DNA from: Methanomicrobiales archaeon
GTDB taxonomy: Archaea; Halobacteriota; Methanomicrobia; Methanomicrobiales; JACTUA01
NCBI GenBank assembly: GCA_030019205.1
Contig: JASEFH010000009.1
Location: forward strand, 37,685-101,684
Reading direction: 5' to 3'
DNA: 64,000 bases
Shown: positions 38,274 through 47,964 of the stretch, piece by piece
Position numbering within the stretch: the first letter of the stretch is position 1
Layout of the letters: each line of letters starts with the position of its first letter
Notes under the pieces: generated by a model
What the model was told of the DNA's origin: nothing
The model's database searches: none
Seen by the model: the letters and a program-made list of their open reading frames with translations, nothing else
Program-made: the position numbers and the translations under genes

Positions 38274-38409
38274 CATGCTGGAGAGGCTGGTCGATATGGG
38301 GGATTACCCCACCGTCTCGGAGGCGGTACGCTATGCTGTCCGAGAGCTGATCGAGAAGCATGCCAGCCGGGTGCTCCGGGAGAGCGACCAGATTTCATTC
38401 AAGGTTTAG
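38230..38409 (+). CDS. cdrS: Ribbon-helix-helix regulator, CdrS-like
   Basis: A 59-residue protein. The N-terminal strand [11 protein letters not shown] and helices [21 protein letters not shown] are a classical ribbon-helix-helix DNA-binding domain, which is essentially the whole protein. In haloarchaea the short RHH regulator CdrS is encoded directly upstream of ftsZ2 and controls cell division genes. Here the same order is seen, with the regulator stop only 10 nt before the ftsZ2 start. The ATG at 38230 (or 38233) has no visible ribosome-binding site. Orthology is inferred from sequence style and synteny. Confidence 0.75.
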   Translation: MMERITIRLPKQQVDMLERLVDMGDYPTVSEAVRYAVRELIEKHASRVLRESDQISFKV

Positions 38410-38419
38410 GAGGTTTAGA

Positions 38420-39553
38420 ATGCAGAGTATCATTGATGAGGCTGTCAAGAACCAGGACCTTCTCAAGCAGTCCGGCAAGGGCGACGGTGCAGAAGATGGA
38501 GACTTCCTCGGCCTGCCAAGGATCGTCATCGTCGGCTGCGGGGGCGCCGGCAACAACACGGTGAACCGGCTGTACCACATGGGCGTATCGGGCGCAGAGA
38601 CTCTCGCTGTGAACACGGACAAGCAGCATCTGGACATGATCCAAGCCGACAAGCGCGTGCTCATCGGAAAATCGCTCACCAAAGGCCTCGGCGCCGGAGG
38701 GTACCCCGATATCGGGAAGAGAGCGGCCGAGATGGCCCGCCCCACCCTCGAGTCCCTGCTGGAGTCGGCCGATCTCGTCTTCGTGACTGCCGGCATGGGC
38801 GGCGGCACCGGCACGGGTTCTGCCCCTGTCGTGGCCCAGATAGCGAAGGATCAGGGTGCCATTGTCGTAGGGATGGTCAGCTACCCGTTCCAGGTGGAGA
38901 AGGCCCGGCTCCTTCGAGCCGAGGAGGGGCTCGAGGCGCTCGCCAATGCAGCAGACTCTGTCATCGTACTCGATAACAACCGCCTGCTGAAGTACGTCCC
39001 GAACCTCCCCATCGGACAGGCATTCTCGGTCATGGACCAGCTGATCGCCGAGACGGTCAAGGGTATCTCCGAGACGATCACCGAACCTTCCCTGATCCAG
39101 CTGGACTATGCGGATGTGCGTGCGATCATGAGCAAGGGAGGGGTCGCGGTCATGCTTGTCGGCGAGAGCAAGCAGCAGAACAAGGCCGAGAGTGTCGTGC
39201 ACGAGTGCCTGAACCACCCGCTCCTGGACATCGACTACCGCGGCGCGACGGGGAGCCTGATCCACATCACGGGCGGCAACGACCTCACCCTCCAGGATGC
39301 CGAGGAGATCGCGAGCTCGCTCACCTACGAGCTCGATCCGCACGCCGACGTGATCTGGGGCGCGCGCGTGAAGAGCGAGTTCGAGGGCAAGGTGCGGGTG
39401 ATGGCCATCATGACCGGAGTGAAGAGCGCCCAGATCCTGGGCCAGCACCGCGGATTCGAACAGACGCTTCCCGCCCGAACCCCTCTAACGCCCAGCACGT
39501 CCCGGAGAGTCAGAGAGGATGCGAGAAGCGGCGGACTGATCGATATTCTCTGA
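38420..39553 (+). CDS. ftsZ2: Cell division protein FtsZ2
   Basis: A 377-residue tubulin-family GTPase. The nucleotide-binding loops are [14 protein letters not shown] (about 38-51) and the tubulin signature [12 protein letters not shown] (125-136); the catalytic loop contains QLDYADV. Segments such as [20 protein letters not shown] and [14 protein letters not shown] match the archaeal FtsZ2 group, which drives constriction in haloarchaea, rather than FtsZ1. GGAGG at 38408-38412 precedes ATG 38420. Co-transcribed with the RHH gene. Confidence 0.93.
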   Translation: MQSIIDEAVKNQDLLKQSGKGDGAEDGDFLGLPRIVIVGCGGAGNNTVNRLYHMGVSGAETLAVNTDKQHLDMIQADKRVLIGKSLTKGLGAGGYPDIGKRAAEMARPTLESLLESADLVFVTAGMGGGTGTGSAPVVAQIAKDQGAIVVGMVSYPFQVEKARLLRAEEGLEALANAADSVIVLDNNRLLKYVPNLPIGQAFSVMDQLIAETVKGISETITEPSLIQLDYADVRAIMSKGGVAVMLVGESKQQNKAESVVHECLNHPLLDIDYRGATGSLIHITGGNDLTLQDAEEIASSLTYELDPHADVIWGARVKSEFEGKVRVMAIMTGVKSAQILGQHRGFEQTLPARTPLTPSTSRRVREDARSGGLIDIL

Positions 39554-39854
39554 GCATCATCCCATCTCTTCTCAATTTTTGCGTTCCCGAAATCCTTAAT
39601 AATCAAGATGACGTTTGAATAATAGAACGTCTTGGGCCCTGACCGTGAGATGTTCAAGGGGAACGGGCTGCACCGATTTCTGATGAGGCGGCCCGCCATG
39701 TATCGGGGTTGAACATATGAACCGACAGCTGAACACGCAAATTCGCGCGATTGAGGCGAACTGTTCTGCTTCTTTCAGGTTTGTGATGGGAGATTCCGAT
39801 CCCGCTCTCAGCGGTGTTGTTCTGGGCCCGGGTACCGGATGAGGATGGTCGCGC
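39554..39854. other. Intergenic region ftsZ2 to coiled-coil gene
   Basis: A TATA-like TTAATAATC near 39596 may drive the coiled-coil gene through a leader of over 200 nt. No gene is visible in between. Confidence 0.35.
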
Positions 39855-40715
39855 ATGTTGAACGAACTGATAGAGAAGAGGAGAAATATTCTGGCCGAGT
39901 CCGAGCAGCACAAGGCCCGCAGGAACGAGCTCAATGCCACCGCGAGCAAGCACGCAACCGAGAGGAACAACTTAAACAACCAGACGCGGCAGTTCGTCGA
40001 AGAGGCTCAGACGAACAAGGAGCTGCGGGATAAATACAACGCGGAAGTCCAGGCGCTGAAAGAGGAGCGAAACGCTTACAACAGTCGGGCAAACCAGCTC
40101 TTCGAGGAGATCGAGGCATTCAAAAAAGAGCATGGGAACCTGAAGAGCCGCGGCTTGAAGGAGATCCAGAAGCAGATCGAGCACCTCGAGTTCCGCCAGC
40201 AGACCGAGGTCTTCAGCATCGACAAGGAGAGGGAGCTGATCGAGAAGATCAAGCAGATGAAGGCCCAGGTGAAAGAGCAGGAGGCCGAGCTCGAGCAGAA
40301 CAAGGAGATGCGGGCGAAGCTGAACGAGGCCCGCGAATACCGCAAACGCGCTTCCGAGATCCATGCTCGGGTGACCGAACTTGCGGAGCTGGCGCAGAAG
40401 CACCACGACCTGATGGTGGAGGCCTACCGGAAGGCGGACAAATCCCGCGAGGCGGCAGACGCGATGCACCAGAACTTCGTCGAGGCGCAGGAGGCGGCAG
40501 ACGCGGAGCACAAGTACTTCATCGCATGCCAGAAGGAGCTGCGGGACTACGACAAGGTGATCAGCGGTCTTCGGAAGAAGACCCGAAAGACCAAGGTGAC
40601 CAAAGAGCAGAAAGCGGTCAGAAAGGAAGCCGAGCGCATCTTCAAGCAGTTCAAGGGCGGCGAGAAGCTCACCACCGAGGATCTCCTCCTTCTCCAGCGC
40701 TCCAAACTCATCTAG
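39855..40715 (+). CDS. Archaeal coiled-coil protein (COG1340 type)
   Basis: A 286-residue, almost entirely helical, highly charged protein with heptad character from residue 3 to about 245 (for example KELRDKYNAEVQALKEERNA). A basic segment (LRKKTRKTKVTKEQK) and the compact C-terminal motif GGEKLTTEDLLLLQRSKL end the chain. This layout matches the conserved archaeal coiled-coil family COG1340, of unknown function. It has no membrane segment. It lies downstream of ftsZ2, but a separate promoter is likely. Confidence 0.82.
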   Translation: MLNELIEKRRNILAESEQHKARRNELNATASKHATERNNLNNQTRQFVEEAQTNKELRDKYNAEVQALKEERNAYNSRANQLFEEIEAFKKEHGNLKSRGLKEIQKQIEHLEFRQQTEVFSIDKERELIEKIKQMKAQVKEQEAELEQNKEMRAKLNEAREYRKRASEIHARVTELAELAQKHHDLMVEAYRKADKSREAADAMHQNFVEAQEAADAEHKYFIACQKELRDYDKVISGLRKKTRKTKVTKEQKAVRKEAERIFKQFKGGEKLTTEDLLLLQRSKLI

Positions 40716-40839
40716 GTGAGCAGTCCTTCACCTCTTTTTGGCAGATTCCAGCGGGGAAGACGGATCCTCGCGCCACGGATGCCGGCATGCCGCAGAATGA
40801 ATAACGATTTAATACATTCAGGGAGATCCTTCTACTGGC

Positions 40840-41973
40840 ATGTCGGGCGGAAGGACGCTGGTCCTCTGTGTGGATCGCGATGACGACATCGGATTCAAGG
40901 GGAACCTGGAGTGCCCCATCGTGGGACGGGATGCCTGCCTGGAAGCGGCGAACATACTCGCTCTTACGGACCCCGAGGACTCGGACATCAACGCCATCTT
41001 TCAGGGTATAAAGATCTACGACGAACTGACGGCAAGGGGCGAGGATATGACCATCGCCATTCTATCGGGCGACCACATGCACATGCTCGACGGGGATCGC
41101 CGCATTGCCGCCGGTCTGGATCAGGTGATCAAGGCGACGGGGGCGAACTCCTGCATTCTGGTGACAGATGGGGCGGAGGATGAGTACGTGCTTCCCATCA
41201 TCCAATCGAGGATTCCGGTCAGCAGCGTCCGTCGCGTGATCGTCAGTCAGATGCCGAACCTGGAAGGGACCTACTACATCATCAAGAAGATCTTCGACGA
41301 TCCCAAGGTCTCTCGCATGGTGTTCGTCCCGCTCGGACTGGCGATGCTCCTGTTCGCCATCGCCTACCTGATCGGCAACCCGGAGTACGCGACCATCATC
41401 GTGGTGGGGGTGATGGGCACCTACCTGCTCGTCAAGGGGATCGGCCTGGATCAGGTCGTCGGCTATTTCGTGAACGCCCTCCAGGTCTCCTTCCACCGCG
41501 GCCGGTTCACCTTCGTCACCTATGTCTCCGCGCTTCTGCTGATCACCCTGGGGATCGTGATAGGGCTCCTGACGCTGATCGCGTTCTACACGACCGACCC
41601 GTCCTCCGGCGTCCTCATCTACCTGGTGACGTTCGTATACGGGGCGGTCGGCTGGTTTACCGCTGCCGGGCTGATCGCATCGGGTGGCAAGATCATTGAT
41701 ACCTACATCAACGAGTGGGAGAGTTTCGGGCGGGTGGTGGTGCTGCCCTTCTTCACTGCAGCCATCGGGGTCATCTCCTACGGTGCGAGCGTGTACATGT
41801 TGTCCATCAGCGACATCACGGACTTCCCGTTCACGGCGGACGCCGGCGTCCAGTACGTGCTGTTCGCCACCATCGCAGGGCTCTTCTGTGCCCTTGTCGG
41901 GATCTACCTGCAGTCGTTGGTCAACAGGAGAATCGTCCGGCACGCCCGCGTACTCGGAAAAGACGACCTGTGA
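40840..41973 (+). CDS. DUF373 family membrane protein
   Basis: A 377-residue protein. The soluble N-terminal 155 residues start TLVLCVDRDDDIGFKG, a DUF373 hallmark, with ILSGDHMHML and ILVTDGAEDEYVLPII. From about residue 160 it has six or seven hydrophobic segments (for example MVFVPLGLAMLLFAIAYLIG). The family is archaeal and of unknown function; Asp-rich motifs in the soluble domain hint at metal or nucleotide binding on the cytoplasmic side. Confidence 0.88.
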   Translation: MSGGRTLVLCVDRDDDIGFKGNLECPIVGRDACLEAANILALTDPEDSDINAIFQGIKIYDELTARGEDMTIAILSGDHMHMLDGDRRIAAGLDQVIKATGANSCILVTDGAEDEYVLPIIQSRIPVSSVRRVIVSQMPNLEGTYYIIKKIFDDPKVSRMVFVPLGLAMLLFAIAYLIGNPEYATIIVVGVMGTYLLVKGIGLDQVVGYFVNALQVSFHRGRFTFVTYVSALLLITLGIVIGLLTLIAFYTTDPSSGVLIYLVTFVYGAVGWFTAAGLIASGGKIIDTYINEWESFGRVVVLPFFTAAIGVISYGASVYMLSISDITDFPFTADAGVQYVLFATIAGLFCALVGIYLQSLVNRRIVRHARVLGKDDL

Positions 41974-43007
41974 GGCGCCCTCTTTCTGAAGGAGGATCAC
42001 CGGCATCCTGCACCGATGGCGGGGCGAAGATCTCCGGTCTATCGGCCCGGGATGCTGTATCTCCCCCCATCCGTGCTGGTCTCAGCGCATCGTTCGGGAG
42101 GGGCTTGCGAGGGGAGCATCCCCTCTCCCTGCGTCCTGGGATTGGTTCTCCGGGGAGATGACTGTTGCATCCTCCTCCACGCCACAGGGAGCCGGATTGG
42201 AGGATGGCACCCCGTTTTTTTCTTCCGATCGCTTGCTGGAGGGGGACAGGGTCGGGCGCTCCGACCTCTCCTCCATTCCCTGAACAGCGCCGGACGGCCG
42301 ACGGCCCCGGCGGGACGGGTCTCTGGCGTACCGGAGGGCGGCACCTGCCGTCATCCCTGACGAGGGGGCGGGTTCGATCGTGCCGGGGTGCAGTTGCCCG
42401 GTGCGCGACGGGGATCGTTTGTGCCCGCCTCACCCTCGATAGGCTCGGGAACCACGCACAGGTTCTGCTGAAACCCCATCGAAGCGAGAACCTGCTCCCA
42501 AACGGCCGGCATCTTCAGCGGCGTGTGCCATCTTCCCTCCGTGCGATTGCCCGAATTCGGAGAGACCAATACAGGCCGCACAGGTTCCGCCCACCGCAAC
42601 CGGGGACTACCCTCGGGACACGTGCCATCGTACTGCAGAGAGATTTTTATAGAGCCGAAAGACAACCAATTTTCCCGAAATGGTCGGGATCGCATGAAGA
42701 TCTCGATAGATTCACTGGCGAAGATACCCTGGTCACGCCGTGCAGGGACACCCGTTCCCGCGGAGAAACGCTCTCCGGCGCAACGCGCCTCCGCCTGCGG
42801 ATGGACCGGCCGTGCCGTTGCCGGATCTGCCCTCGATAAGGATTTCAACAGAGCCAACCTTTTAGAAGGCGAGGCTCGGAAGTTCCGTTCACCAATGCAG
42901 GGATTTCGACCAGGATCGAAAAAAGGCGCGTCAGGGGGCCGGTCGCGGGCCTCGTGGCATGGGTCCCTCCTCTTCTTCGGTCGAGGTATGATTCTCCCGT
43001 GAAGCGG
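41974..43007. other. Intergenic region with transposase relic
   Basis: About 1 kb without a gene. The right part (42690-42855) carries the second IS1595-type relic. The left part is GC-rich and unassigned. Confidence 0.45.
42690..42855 (-). mobile_element. Second, shorter IS1595-type relic
   Basis: Two blocks match the relic at 25.3-26.0 kb. CGGAGAGCGTTTCTCC at 42762-42780 corresponds to 25779-25797, with one difference over 19 bases. The end sequence GGCTCTGTTGAAATCCTTAT at 42836-42855 corresponds to 25986-26005, with two differences. The blocks are 73 nt apart here and 206 nt apart in the first copy. No coding capacity is left. Confidence 0.5.
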
Positions 43008-43454
43008 TCAGGTCCTGAAATGGCCGATCCCGCCGGGGATCCCCTTCGTCATGTTGAATCGGCGTACAGTCTGTGGGGTCTTCACGTTGAGCGTGGGAAC
43101 GACCACGCCGAACTCGTGCTCCGGGAACCAGTATACCCCGTCACCATAGTCCTCGGAGGCCTCGTCCAGCACGAGCCTGGCGCGTTCGAGGGTGATGTCC
43201 TGGATCCGGGCATCCTCGTAGTTCACGATCTTGAGCACCTTCGACTTGAGATCCCCGGTCCCGAGCAGCATGACGAGCAGGCGTATGCCCTCGTCGATGG
43301 AGTAGTCGATCTCGATCACCGCCCGTTCGTTCTCCACGGTGATATTGACTTCCTTCACCGTGATATAGCTGTACCTCTCCCCATTTGCCGCAAGCACCGG
43401 CACTATCATCGCATTCATCAGAAGAACCAGGAGAAGGCATGCGATGGTTCTCAT
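43008..43454 (-). CDS. Small secreted protein
   Basis: A 148-residue protein with a signal peptide (RTIACLLLVLLMNAMIVPVLA) followed by a beta-rich domain (ITVKEVNITVENERAVIEID, then VYWFPEHEFGVVVP). No family is recognised. A TATA box (minus-strand AAAGGATATAATG, 43478-43490) places the transcript start within a few bases of the ATG, supporting this start over the longer frame to 43577. Confidence 0.7.
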   Translation of the reverse strand: MRTIACLLLVLLMNAMIVPVLAANGERYSYITVKEVNITVENERAVIEIDYSIDEGIRLLVMLLGTGDLKSKVLKIVNYEDARIQDITLERARLVLDEASEDYGDGVYWFPEHEFGVVVPTLNVKTPQTVRRFNMTKGIPGGIGHFRT

Positions 43455-43607
43455 TACAGTACTATTGCAGGTGAGAGCATTATATCCTTTATGGTAGAGC
43501 CAGGCTGCGGCAGGGAAGGCAGAAATGGCAGCGGAACTCCGCATGGGCCGCGGATCGCACCCGGATCGGTGCGGCACGCGGAGCGCCGGAATGGCACCGG
43601 AGCGTGC

Positions 43608-43883
43608 CTATCGTATCTGAGCGAGGGTTATCTCGATGCTGGAGACGTTCGTCTTTCCGCTATCGGTATCGATCACTTCCGTCGAGGTGACGATGCCTTT
43701 CTTGATCACGTTCTCCAGGAACCGGTTCATGGCGATCTCTGCCGTATCCACAGCCCGCGAGATCGCCTTTCCGCGTGCCTTGATCGAGACCTCATTCGCG
43801 CCATTATTGAACTGCGTGACTACTGCCAACACATAGTTCATGACTGGTTTATTGCCAACGAATACTGTGTTATCCTTTAACAT
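43608..43883 (-). CDS. albA: DNA/RNA-binding protein Alba
   Basis: A 91-residue protein with the Alba sequence [15 protein letters not shown], whose Lys corresponds to the DNA-contacting, acetylatable Lys, and [18 protein letters not shown]. It dimerises and coats DNA or RNA. It starts 13 nt after the asd stop, so it is probably part of the ferredoxin-asd-albA transcript. Confidence 0.95.
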   Translation of the reverse strand: MLKDNTVFVGNKPVMNYVLAVVTQFNNGANEVSIKARGKAISRAVDTAEIAMNRFLENVIKKGIVTSTEVIDTDSGKTNVSSIEITLAQIR

Positions 43884-43896
43884 GGGAACGACCCCT

Positions 43897-44913
43897 TTAC
43901 AGATACTTTTTCGTGTGGATCAGTTCTGCATTCAGTACGGAAGCTCCTGCAGCTCCGCGGATGGTGTTGTGGCCGAGGGCGATGAAGCGGAGCCCTTCAC
44001 GGATCCTCCCCACGGATACGGTCATCCCGTTGCCGCGGTTTCTGTCGAGCCGCGGCTGTGGCCTATCCGGCTGCTCGAAGAGCTCGATCGATCTCTCCGG
44101 TTGCGTCGGGAGCCCGCTGAACGGCGGAGAAAAGGACCGGAAAGCCCTTTTCACGTTCTCAACGGTCTCGGAAGTGTCCAGCCATACGACGAGCGTGTGA
44201 CCGTCGATCACCGGGACGCGATTGCAGCTGGCGCTTACCCTGCAGGAGGCGTTGATGATGGCGTCCCCCTCGAGCGTTCCCAGGATCTTCAGGGTCTCGG
44301 ACTCCATCTTCTCCTCCTCCTGGCCGATGTAGGGAATGACGTTATCGTAGATCGCCATCCCCGGCACACCCTCGAACCCGGCGCCCGAGATCGCCTGCAT
44401 GGTCGCCACCTGGATGTTTGAAAACCCCGCCTGGCGAAGCGGGGCAAGCGCGACGCAGAGCATGATCGTGGAGCAGTTGGGATTGGTCACGATGAACCCG
44501 TCACGACCGCGATCGCGCTGGACGTCGATCAGCCCCAGGTGCTCCGGGTTTACTTCCGGGATAACGAGCGGCACATCCCCCTCCATGCGGTGCGAACGAG
44601 CATTGCTGCATACCGCGATACCGGCTCTCGAGATCTCATCCTCGACGCGGCCGGCGATCTCTGCCGGGAGGGCGGAGAATACGAGATCGAGCCCCCGCAC
44701 TCCCTCGAGTGTGGTCGGACTGACCACGATCTCCCCTGCATCCTTCGGGAACGGAGCATCCAGCCGCCAGTTCACCACATCGCCGTAGCGTTTCCCGGCG
44801 CTTCGCTCCGATGCCGTGAGGCATTCCAGTTCGAACCAGGGGTGGTTCGCCAGGAGCTGGACGAAACGCTGGCCAACCGCACCGGTGGCACCAAGCACTC
44901 CAACCTTGATCAT
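43897..44913 (-). CDS. asd: Aspartate-semialdehyde dehydrogenase
   Basis: A 338-residue protein starting [17 protein letters not shown] (NADP-binding) with the catalytic Cys in TNPNCSTIM and the His segment in [12 protein letters not shown]. It reduces aspartyl phosphate to the semialdehyde, the branch point to lysine (dapA and dapB, also here), threonine and methionine. It is the middle gene of fdx-asd-albA. Confidence 0.95.
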   Translation of the reverse strand: MIKVGVLGATGAVGQRFVQLLANHPWFELECLTASERSAGKRYGDVVNWRLDAPFPKDAGEIVVSPTTLEGVRGLDLVFSALPAEIAGRVEDEISRAGIAVCSNARSHRMEGDVPLVIPEVNPEHLGLIDVQRDRGRDGFIVTNPNCSTIMLCVALAPLRQAGFSNIQVATMQAISGAGFEGVPGMAIYDNVIPYIGQEEEKMESETLKILGTLEGDAIINASCRVSASCNRVPVIDGHTLVVWLDTSETVENVKRAFRSFSPPFSGLPTQPERSIELFEQPDRPQPRLDRNRGNGMTVSVGRIREGLRFIALGHNTIRGAAGASVLNAELIHTKKYL

Positions 44914-44953
44914 GAATGAGGAGTCTCTCTCTCTTTCGAGTTATTAAACAATT

Positions 44954-45130
44954 TCATTCTTCCATCCGGATCGCTACCGAGGGGCAGATATCCACGCAGG
45001 TGGCACATTCCGTGCACCTCTCCCTGTCAATCCTTGCAACACCGTCTTCCATTGTGATGGCTTCTGCGGGGCACTCATCGACGCACGTTTCGCAACCGAC
45101 ACAGACATCTTTGTCAACAACTGCTGGCAC
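44954..45130 (-). CDS. 2[4Fe-4S] ferredoxin
   Basis: A 58-residue protein with two cluster motifs: CVGCETCVDECP and CTECATCVDICP. It is a small electron carrier. The start is GTG 45130, with AGGAGGT 6 nt upstream and a TATA-like GTACATATATAC at 45156-45167. It lies 40 nt upstream of asd on the same strand. In related methanogens a ferredoxin in this position is common, but its partner is unknown. Confidence 0.92.
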   Translation of the reverse strand: MPAVVDKDVCVGCETCVDECPAEAITMEDGVARIDRERCTECATCVDICPSVAIRMEE

Positions 45131-46110
45131 GTATGTACCTCCTATGGCAACAACAGTATATATGTACGAGAAACGCGATTAAAAGATTTCGATTATCCCT
45201 TTTATCGTTCGAAAAAAGGATGAATTTTATAGATACCAGAAATTCGTGGACCGGCAAACCCTCCTGCCGGACGTATCGGGTAAACTCCCTTCAGCCGCGG
45301 CCGAGGGCTGATCCAGTTGCCCTCCCGACCCTCGATCCGGCCGTTGTTCTGATCGACGGGATGGGCGGATTTGCTCCCTGCGGTCAGGGAGAACCGGACG
45401 CTGCTCGGAAGTATCAGAGTGTGTAATGGGTGAGGGCACGGTCGCCTTCAGGGGGACGGGGGCGGATCCGATCGCCGGGAGTGTCAAACCGGACATCAGT
45501 CTGTGCGATTTCCTCCGGGCGAAGGATTCGGATCCGTCCGAATTGCAGGAGCGGCGCTCCGATTCGCCATCCCATTCTCGTCCGTCCAGGGGTACATCCC
45601 ATCCCCTCATGCAGCGATTCCTCCTCCTGTGAAGGGGAATCGTTCCCCCATCTCGCGGATTGAGGTCAGGCGTGGATGGAGACCGAGTGCACCGCGTGCC
45701 GAATCCGGCTGCTCCGGCTTTCCCTCCCCCGTCTCACACCCTCAATGCCTGTACTATCGCCCATGCTTGCGCTTTCCGCGAGGTGGGTCGATCCGCGGAC
45801 CTGAACGGGAGGATTCCTCCCTCGTGGATCCCAGAGCCCTGCCGGATCGATATCCGCAAGGTATGTCAGTGCTGGTCCACCTTTCCCTTCTCCCTGTGCC
45901 ATCCCTTCATTCGACGGCCCTTTCGGCGAGTACTCTGATGGAGATTCCTGGTCCCCATCTCGAAGAGAAGAGCCTGCCCTCCCCCGAAAGCGATCCCTGA
46001 ACTGCAATGGCCGGGAAGGGCGGGCATCGCACCGGATGCGTCTCGGCGGTGCCGCCCCCGTCCCGACCCGCTGGGAGAGTGGAAGGACGGATCAGCAGCA
46101 GAAATAGTCT
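45131..46110. other. Long intergenic region between dapB and ferredoxin
   Basis: Only the ferredoxin promoter (45137-45180) can be supported. The remaining 900 nt are GC-rich with no gene, and separate dapAB from asd. Confidence 0.45.
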
Positions 46111-46872
46111 CTAGGAGAGACTGAGGACATCCGACATGCCATAGAGGCCCGGCTCCCTCCCGGCCACCCATCGAACGGCACGGAGAGCCCCGCTGGCAAA
46201 GACCGCACGGTCGTAGGCCCGATGGGTGAGGTCGATGCACTCGAAGTTGCCGGCGAAGAGCACGGAGTGATCGCCGACGATGTCTCCTCCGCGGATTACG
46301 TGCACGCCGATCTCCTGGCCCCTCACCATCACCCCCTCCCTGCCGTACGTCTTCTCGCGGGAGCCGAGCTCACCCTGGAGTGCGTCGAGGATCATCTTCG
46401 CCGTTCCGCTGGGGGCGTCCTTCTTGTAGCGGTGGTGGGCCTCGATCACCTCGACATCGTAACCCTCCAGCCGTTTTGCCGCCTCCCGCACCAGGTGCAG
46501 GAAGATGTTCACGCCCACGGAGAAGTTGCTCGATACGACCGCCGGAACGGTGCCGGCGACGGCGGTGCGGATCGCCTCTCTCTGCTCGGGTGTGAACCCG
46601 GTCGTCCCGACCACCAAAGCGACGCCGTGACGGCTTGCTGCCTGGACGTTGCTGACGGCGGCAGCGGCGACGGTGAAGTCCACCAGCACGTCGGGCCGCG
46701 TGGCAGCCAGGGCCGCATCGATCTCCCGTGCCGGGTATACCGGAGCGTCGAAGAAGCTGCCCTCGGCGAGATCGATGCCGCCTACGAGCTCCAGGTCTTG
46801 AGCCTCCTTCACCAGACGCCCCACCGTGGTTCCCATGCGCCCGAGAGCCCCGCTGACAGCGACCCTAATCAT
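46111..46872 (-). CDS. dapB: 4-Hydroxy-tetrahydrodipicolinate reductase
   Basis: A 253-residue protein starting IRVAVSGALGRMGTTVG (NAD(P)-binding), with the substrate loop EAHHRYKKDAPSGTA. It reduces the DapA product in lysine synthesis. It overlaps the dapA 3' end by 8 nt. Confidence 0.95.
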   Translation of the reverse strand: MIRVAVSGALGRMGTTVGRLVKEAQDLELVGGIDLAEGSFFDAPVYPAREIDAALAATRPDVLVDFTVAAAAVSNVQAASRHGVALVVGTTGFTPEQREAIRTAVAGTVPAVVSSNFSVGVNIFLHLVREAAKRLEGYDVEVIEAHHRYKKDAPSGTAKMILDALQGELGSREKTYGREGVMVRGQEIGVHVIRGGDIVGDHSVLFAGNFECIDLTHRAYDRAVFASGALRAVRWVAGREPGLYGMSDVLSLS

Positions 46873-47734
46873 AGCGGGCGAGCACCTCTCTCAGCTGCGC
46901 TGTCTTCTTCTCATCGAGATCGTCCAGGGGCAGACGCACCGGTCCTGCCGCCATTCCCCGCAGATTGACTGCTGTTTTGATCGGGATCGGATTGGTGTCG
47001 ATGAATAGAGAGCGGAAGAGAGGGGAGAGCTCGTAGTGCAGCGCCTTCGCACGCTCCAGACTGCCTTCCCTGAACGCCTCGTACATCTGCACCATGCGCC
47101 CCGGCTCCACGTTTGCGGCAACCGAGATCACTCCGCTGCCGCCGAGGGCGAGAATCGGCAATGTGAGGTTGTCGTCTCCGGAGATCAGGCTGAAGTCCAA
47201 GCTCCGCGTCTCTTCTATGATGCGCGACATCTGCCCGAGGTTCCCGCTCGCCTCCTTGATGCCGACGATATTGGGATGCTGCGCCAGATCCTTTATGAGA
47301 TCCCACTCCAGATTCTGGCCGGTCCTCCCCGGAACGTTGTAGATCACGACGGGAATGTCGAGATCGGCGAGCGCCGTGTAGTGCTTGACCAGTCCGGAAC
47401 GGTTCGGCTTGTTGTAGTAGGGACTGATGACCAGGACCCCATCCGCTCCCAGGTCTGCGGCCGCCCGCGTCAGCTCGAGCGCTTCGGTGGTGTTGTTGGA
47501 GCCTGTGCCGGCGAGGACGGGGACGCGCCCGTTCACCTCGTCGACTGCGATCGCAATGACCTCCTCGTGCTCGCGAAACGAGAGCGTCGCGGACTCTCCC
47601 GTGGATCCGCAGGGGACGATACCATGAACTCCCGCCTCCAGAAGCCAGCGGATGTTGGATCGAAGCCCGTCCCCATCCAGGCTGTAGTCCTTGTGAAAAG
47701 GAGTGATTATTGCCGGAAAAACTCCCGCAAACAT
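46865..47734 (-). CDS. dapA: 4-Hydroxy-tetrahydrodipicolinate synthase
   Basis: A 289-residue TIM-barrel aldolase. It shows GSTGESATL, the catalytic Tyr in VVIYNVPGRTG, and the Schiff-base Lys in GIKEASGNL. It condenses pyruvate with aspartate semialdehyde. It follows the S17e gene by 24 nt and overlaps dapB. Confidence 0.96.
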   Translation of the reverse strand: MFAGVFPAIITPFHKDYSLDGDGLRSNIRWLLEAGVHGIVPCGSTGESATLSFREHEEVIAIAVDEVNGRVPVLAGTGSNNTTEALELTRAAADLGADGVLVISPYYNKPNRSGLVKHYTALADLDIPVVIYNVPGRTGQNLEWDLIKDLAQHPNIVGIKEASGNLGQMSRIIEETRSLDFSLISGDDNLTLPILALGGSGVISVAANVEPGRMVQMYEAFREGSLERAKALHYELSPLFRSLFIDTNPIPIKTAVNLRGMAAGPVRLPLDDLDEKKTAQLREVLARYD

Positions 47735-47758
47735 GGATGACTATATAGAAGTCATCGT

Positions 47759-47953
47759 CTATTTATGTTTCCGCTTTAAATTGATTCTGTGCGTGATCGA
47801 ACCCGCGACCCGGTTCCGCACCTGCTTGCTCTCAATGGTGGTCAGTTCGGTGACCAGGTGTTTGTTCTCGTCAAAGTTATCGGAGAATCTCTCACCGTAT
47901 CGGGAGAGGAGTTCCTCGCTCACAGATTTGATATATGTCGGTTTTGTTCCCAT
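47759..47953 (-). CDS. rps17e: 30S ribosomal protein S17e
   Basis: A 64-residue protein of the archaeal/eukaryal S17e family: YIKSVSEELLSRYGERFS and NKHLVTELTTIESKQVRNRV. The start at ATG 47953 fits the family; a GTG two codons upstream (47959) is an alternative. It is embedded between thiN and dapA in one apparent operon. Confidence 0.94.
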   Translation of the reverse strand: MGTKPTYIKSVSEELLSRYGERFSDNFDENKHLVTELTTIESKQVRNRVAGSITHRINLKRKHK

Positions 47954-47964
47954 GCACACCGTTC

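Noticed and set aside
39682..39735. Possible C/D box RNA (TGATGA ... CTGA) upstream of the coiled-coil gene
   Set aside because: Only one C-like and one D-like box are present, with no clear internal boxes or terminal stem, so chance is likely.
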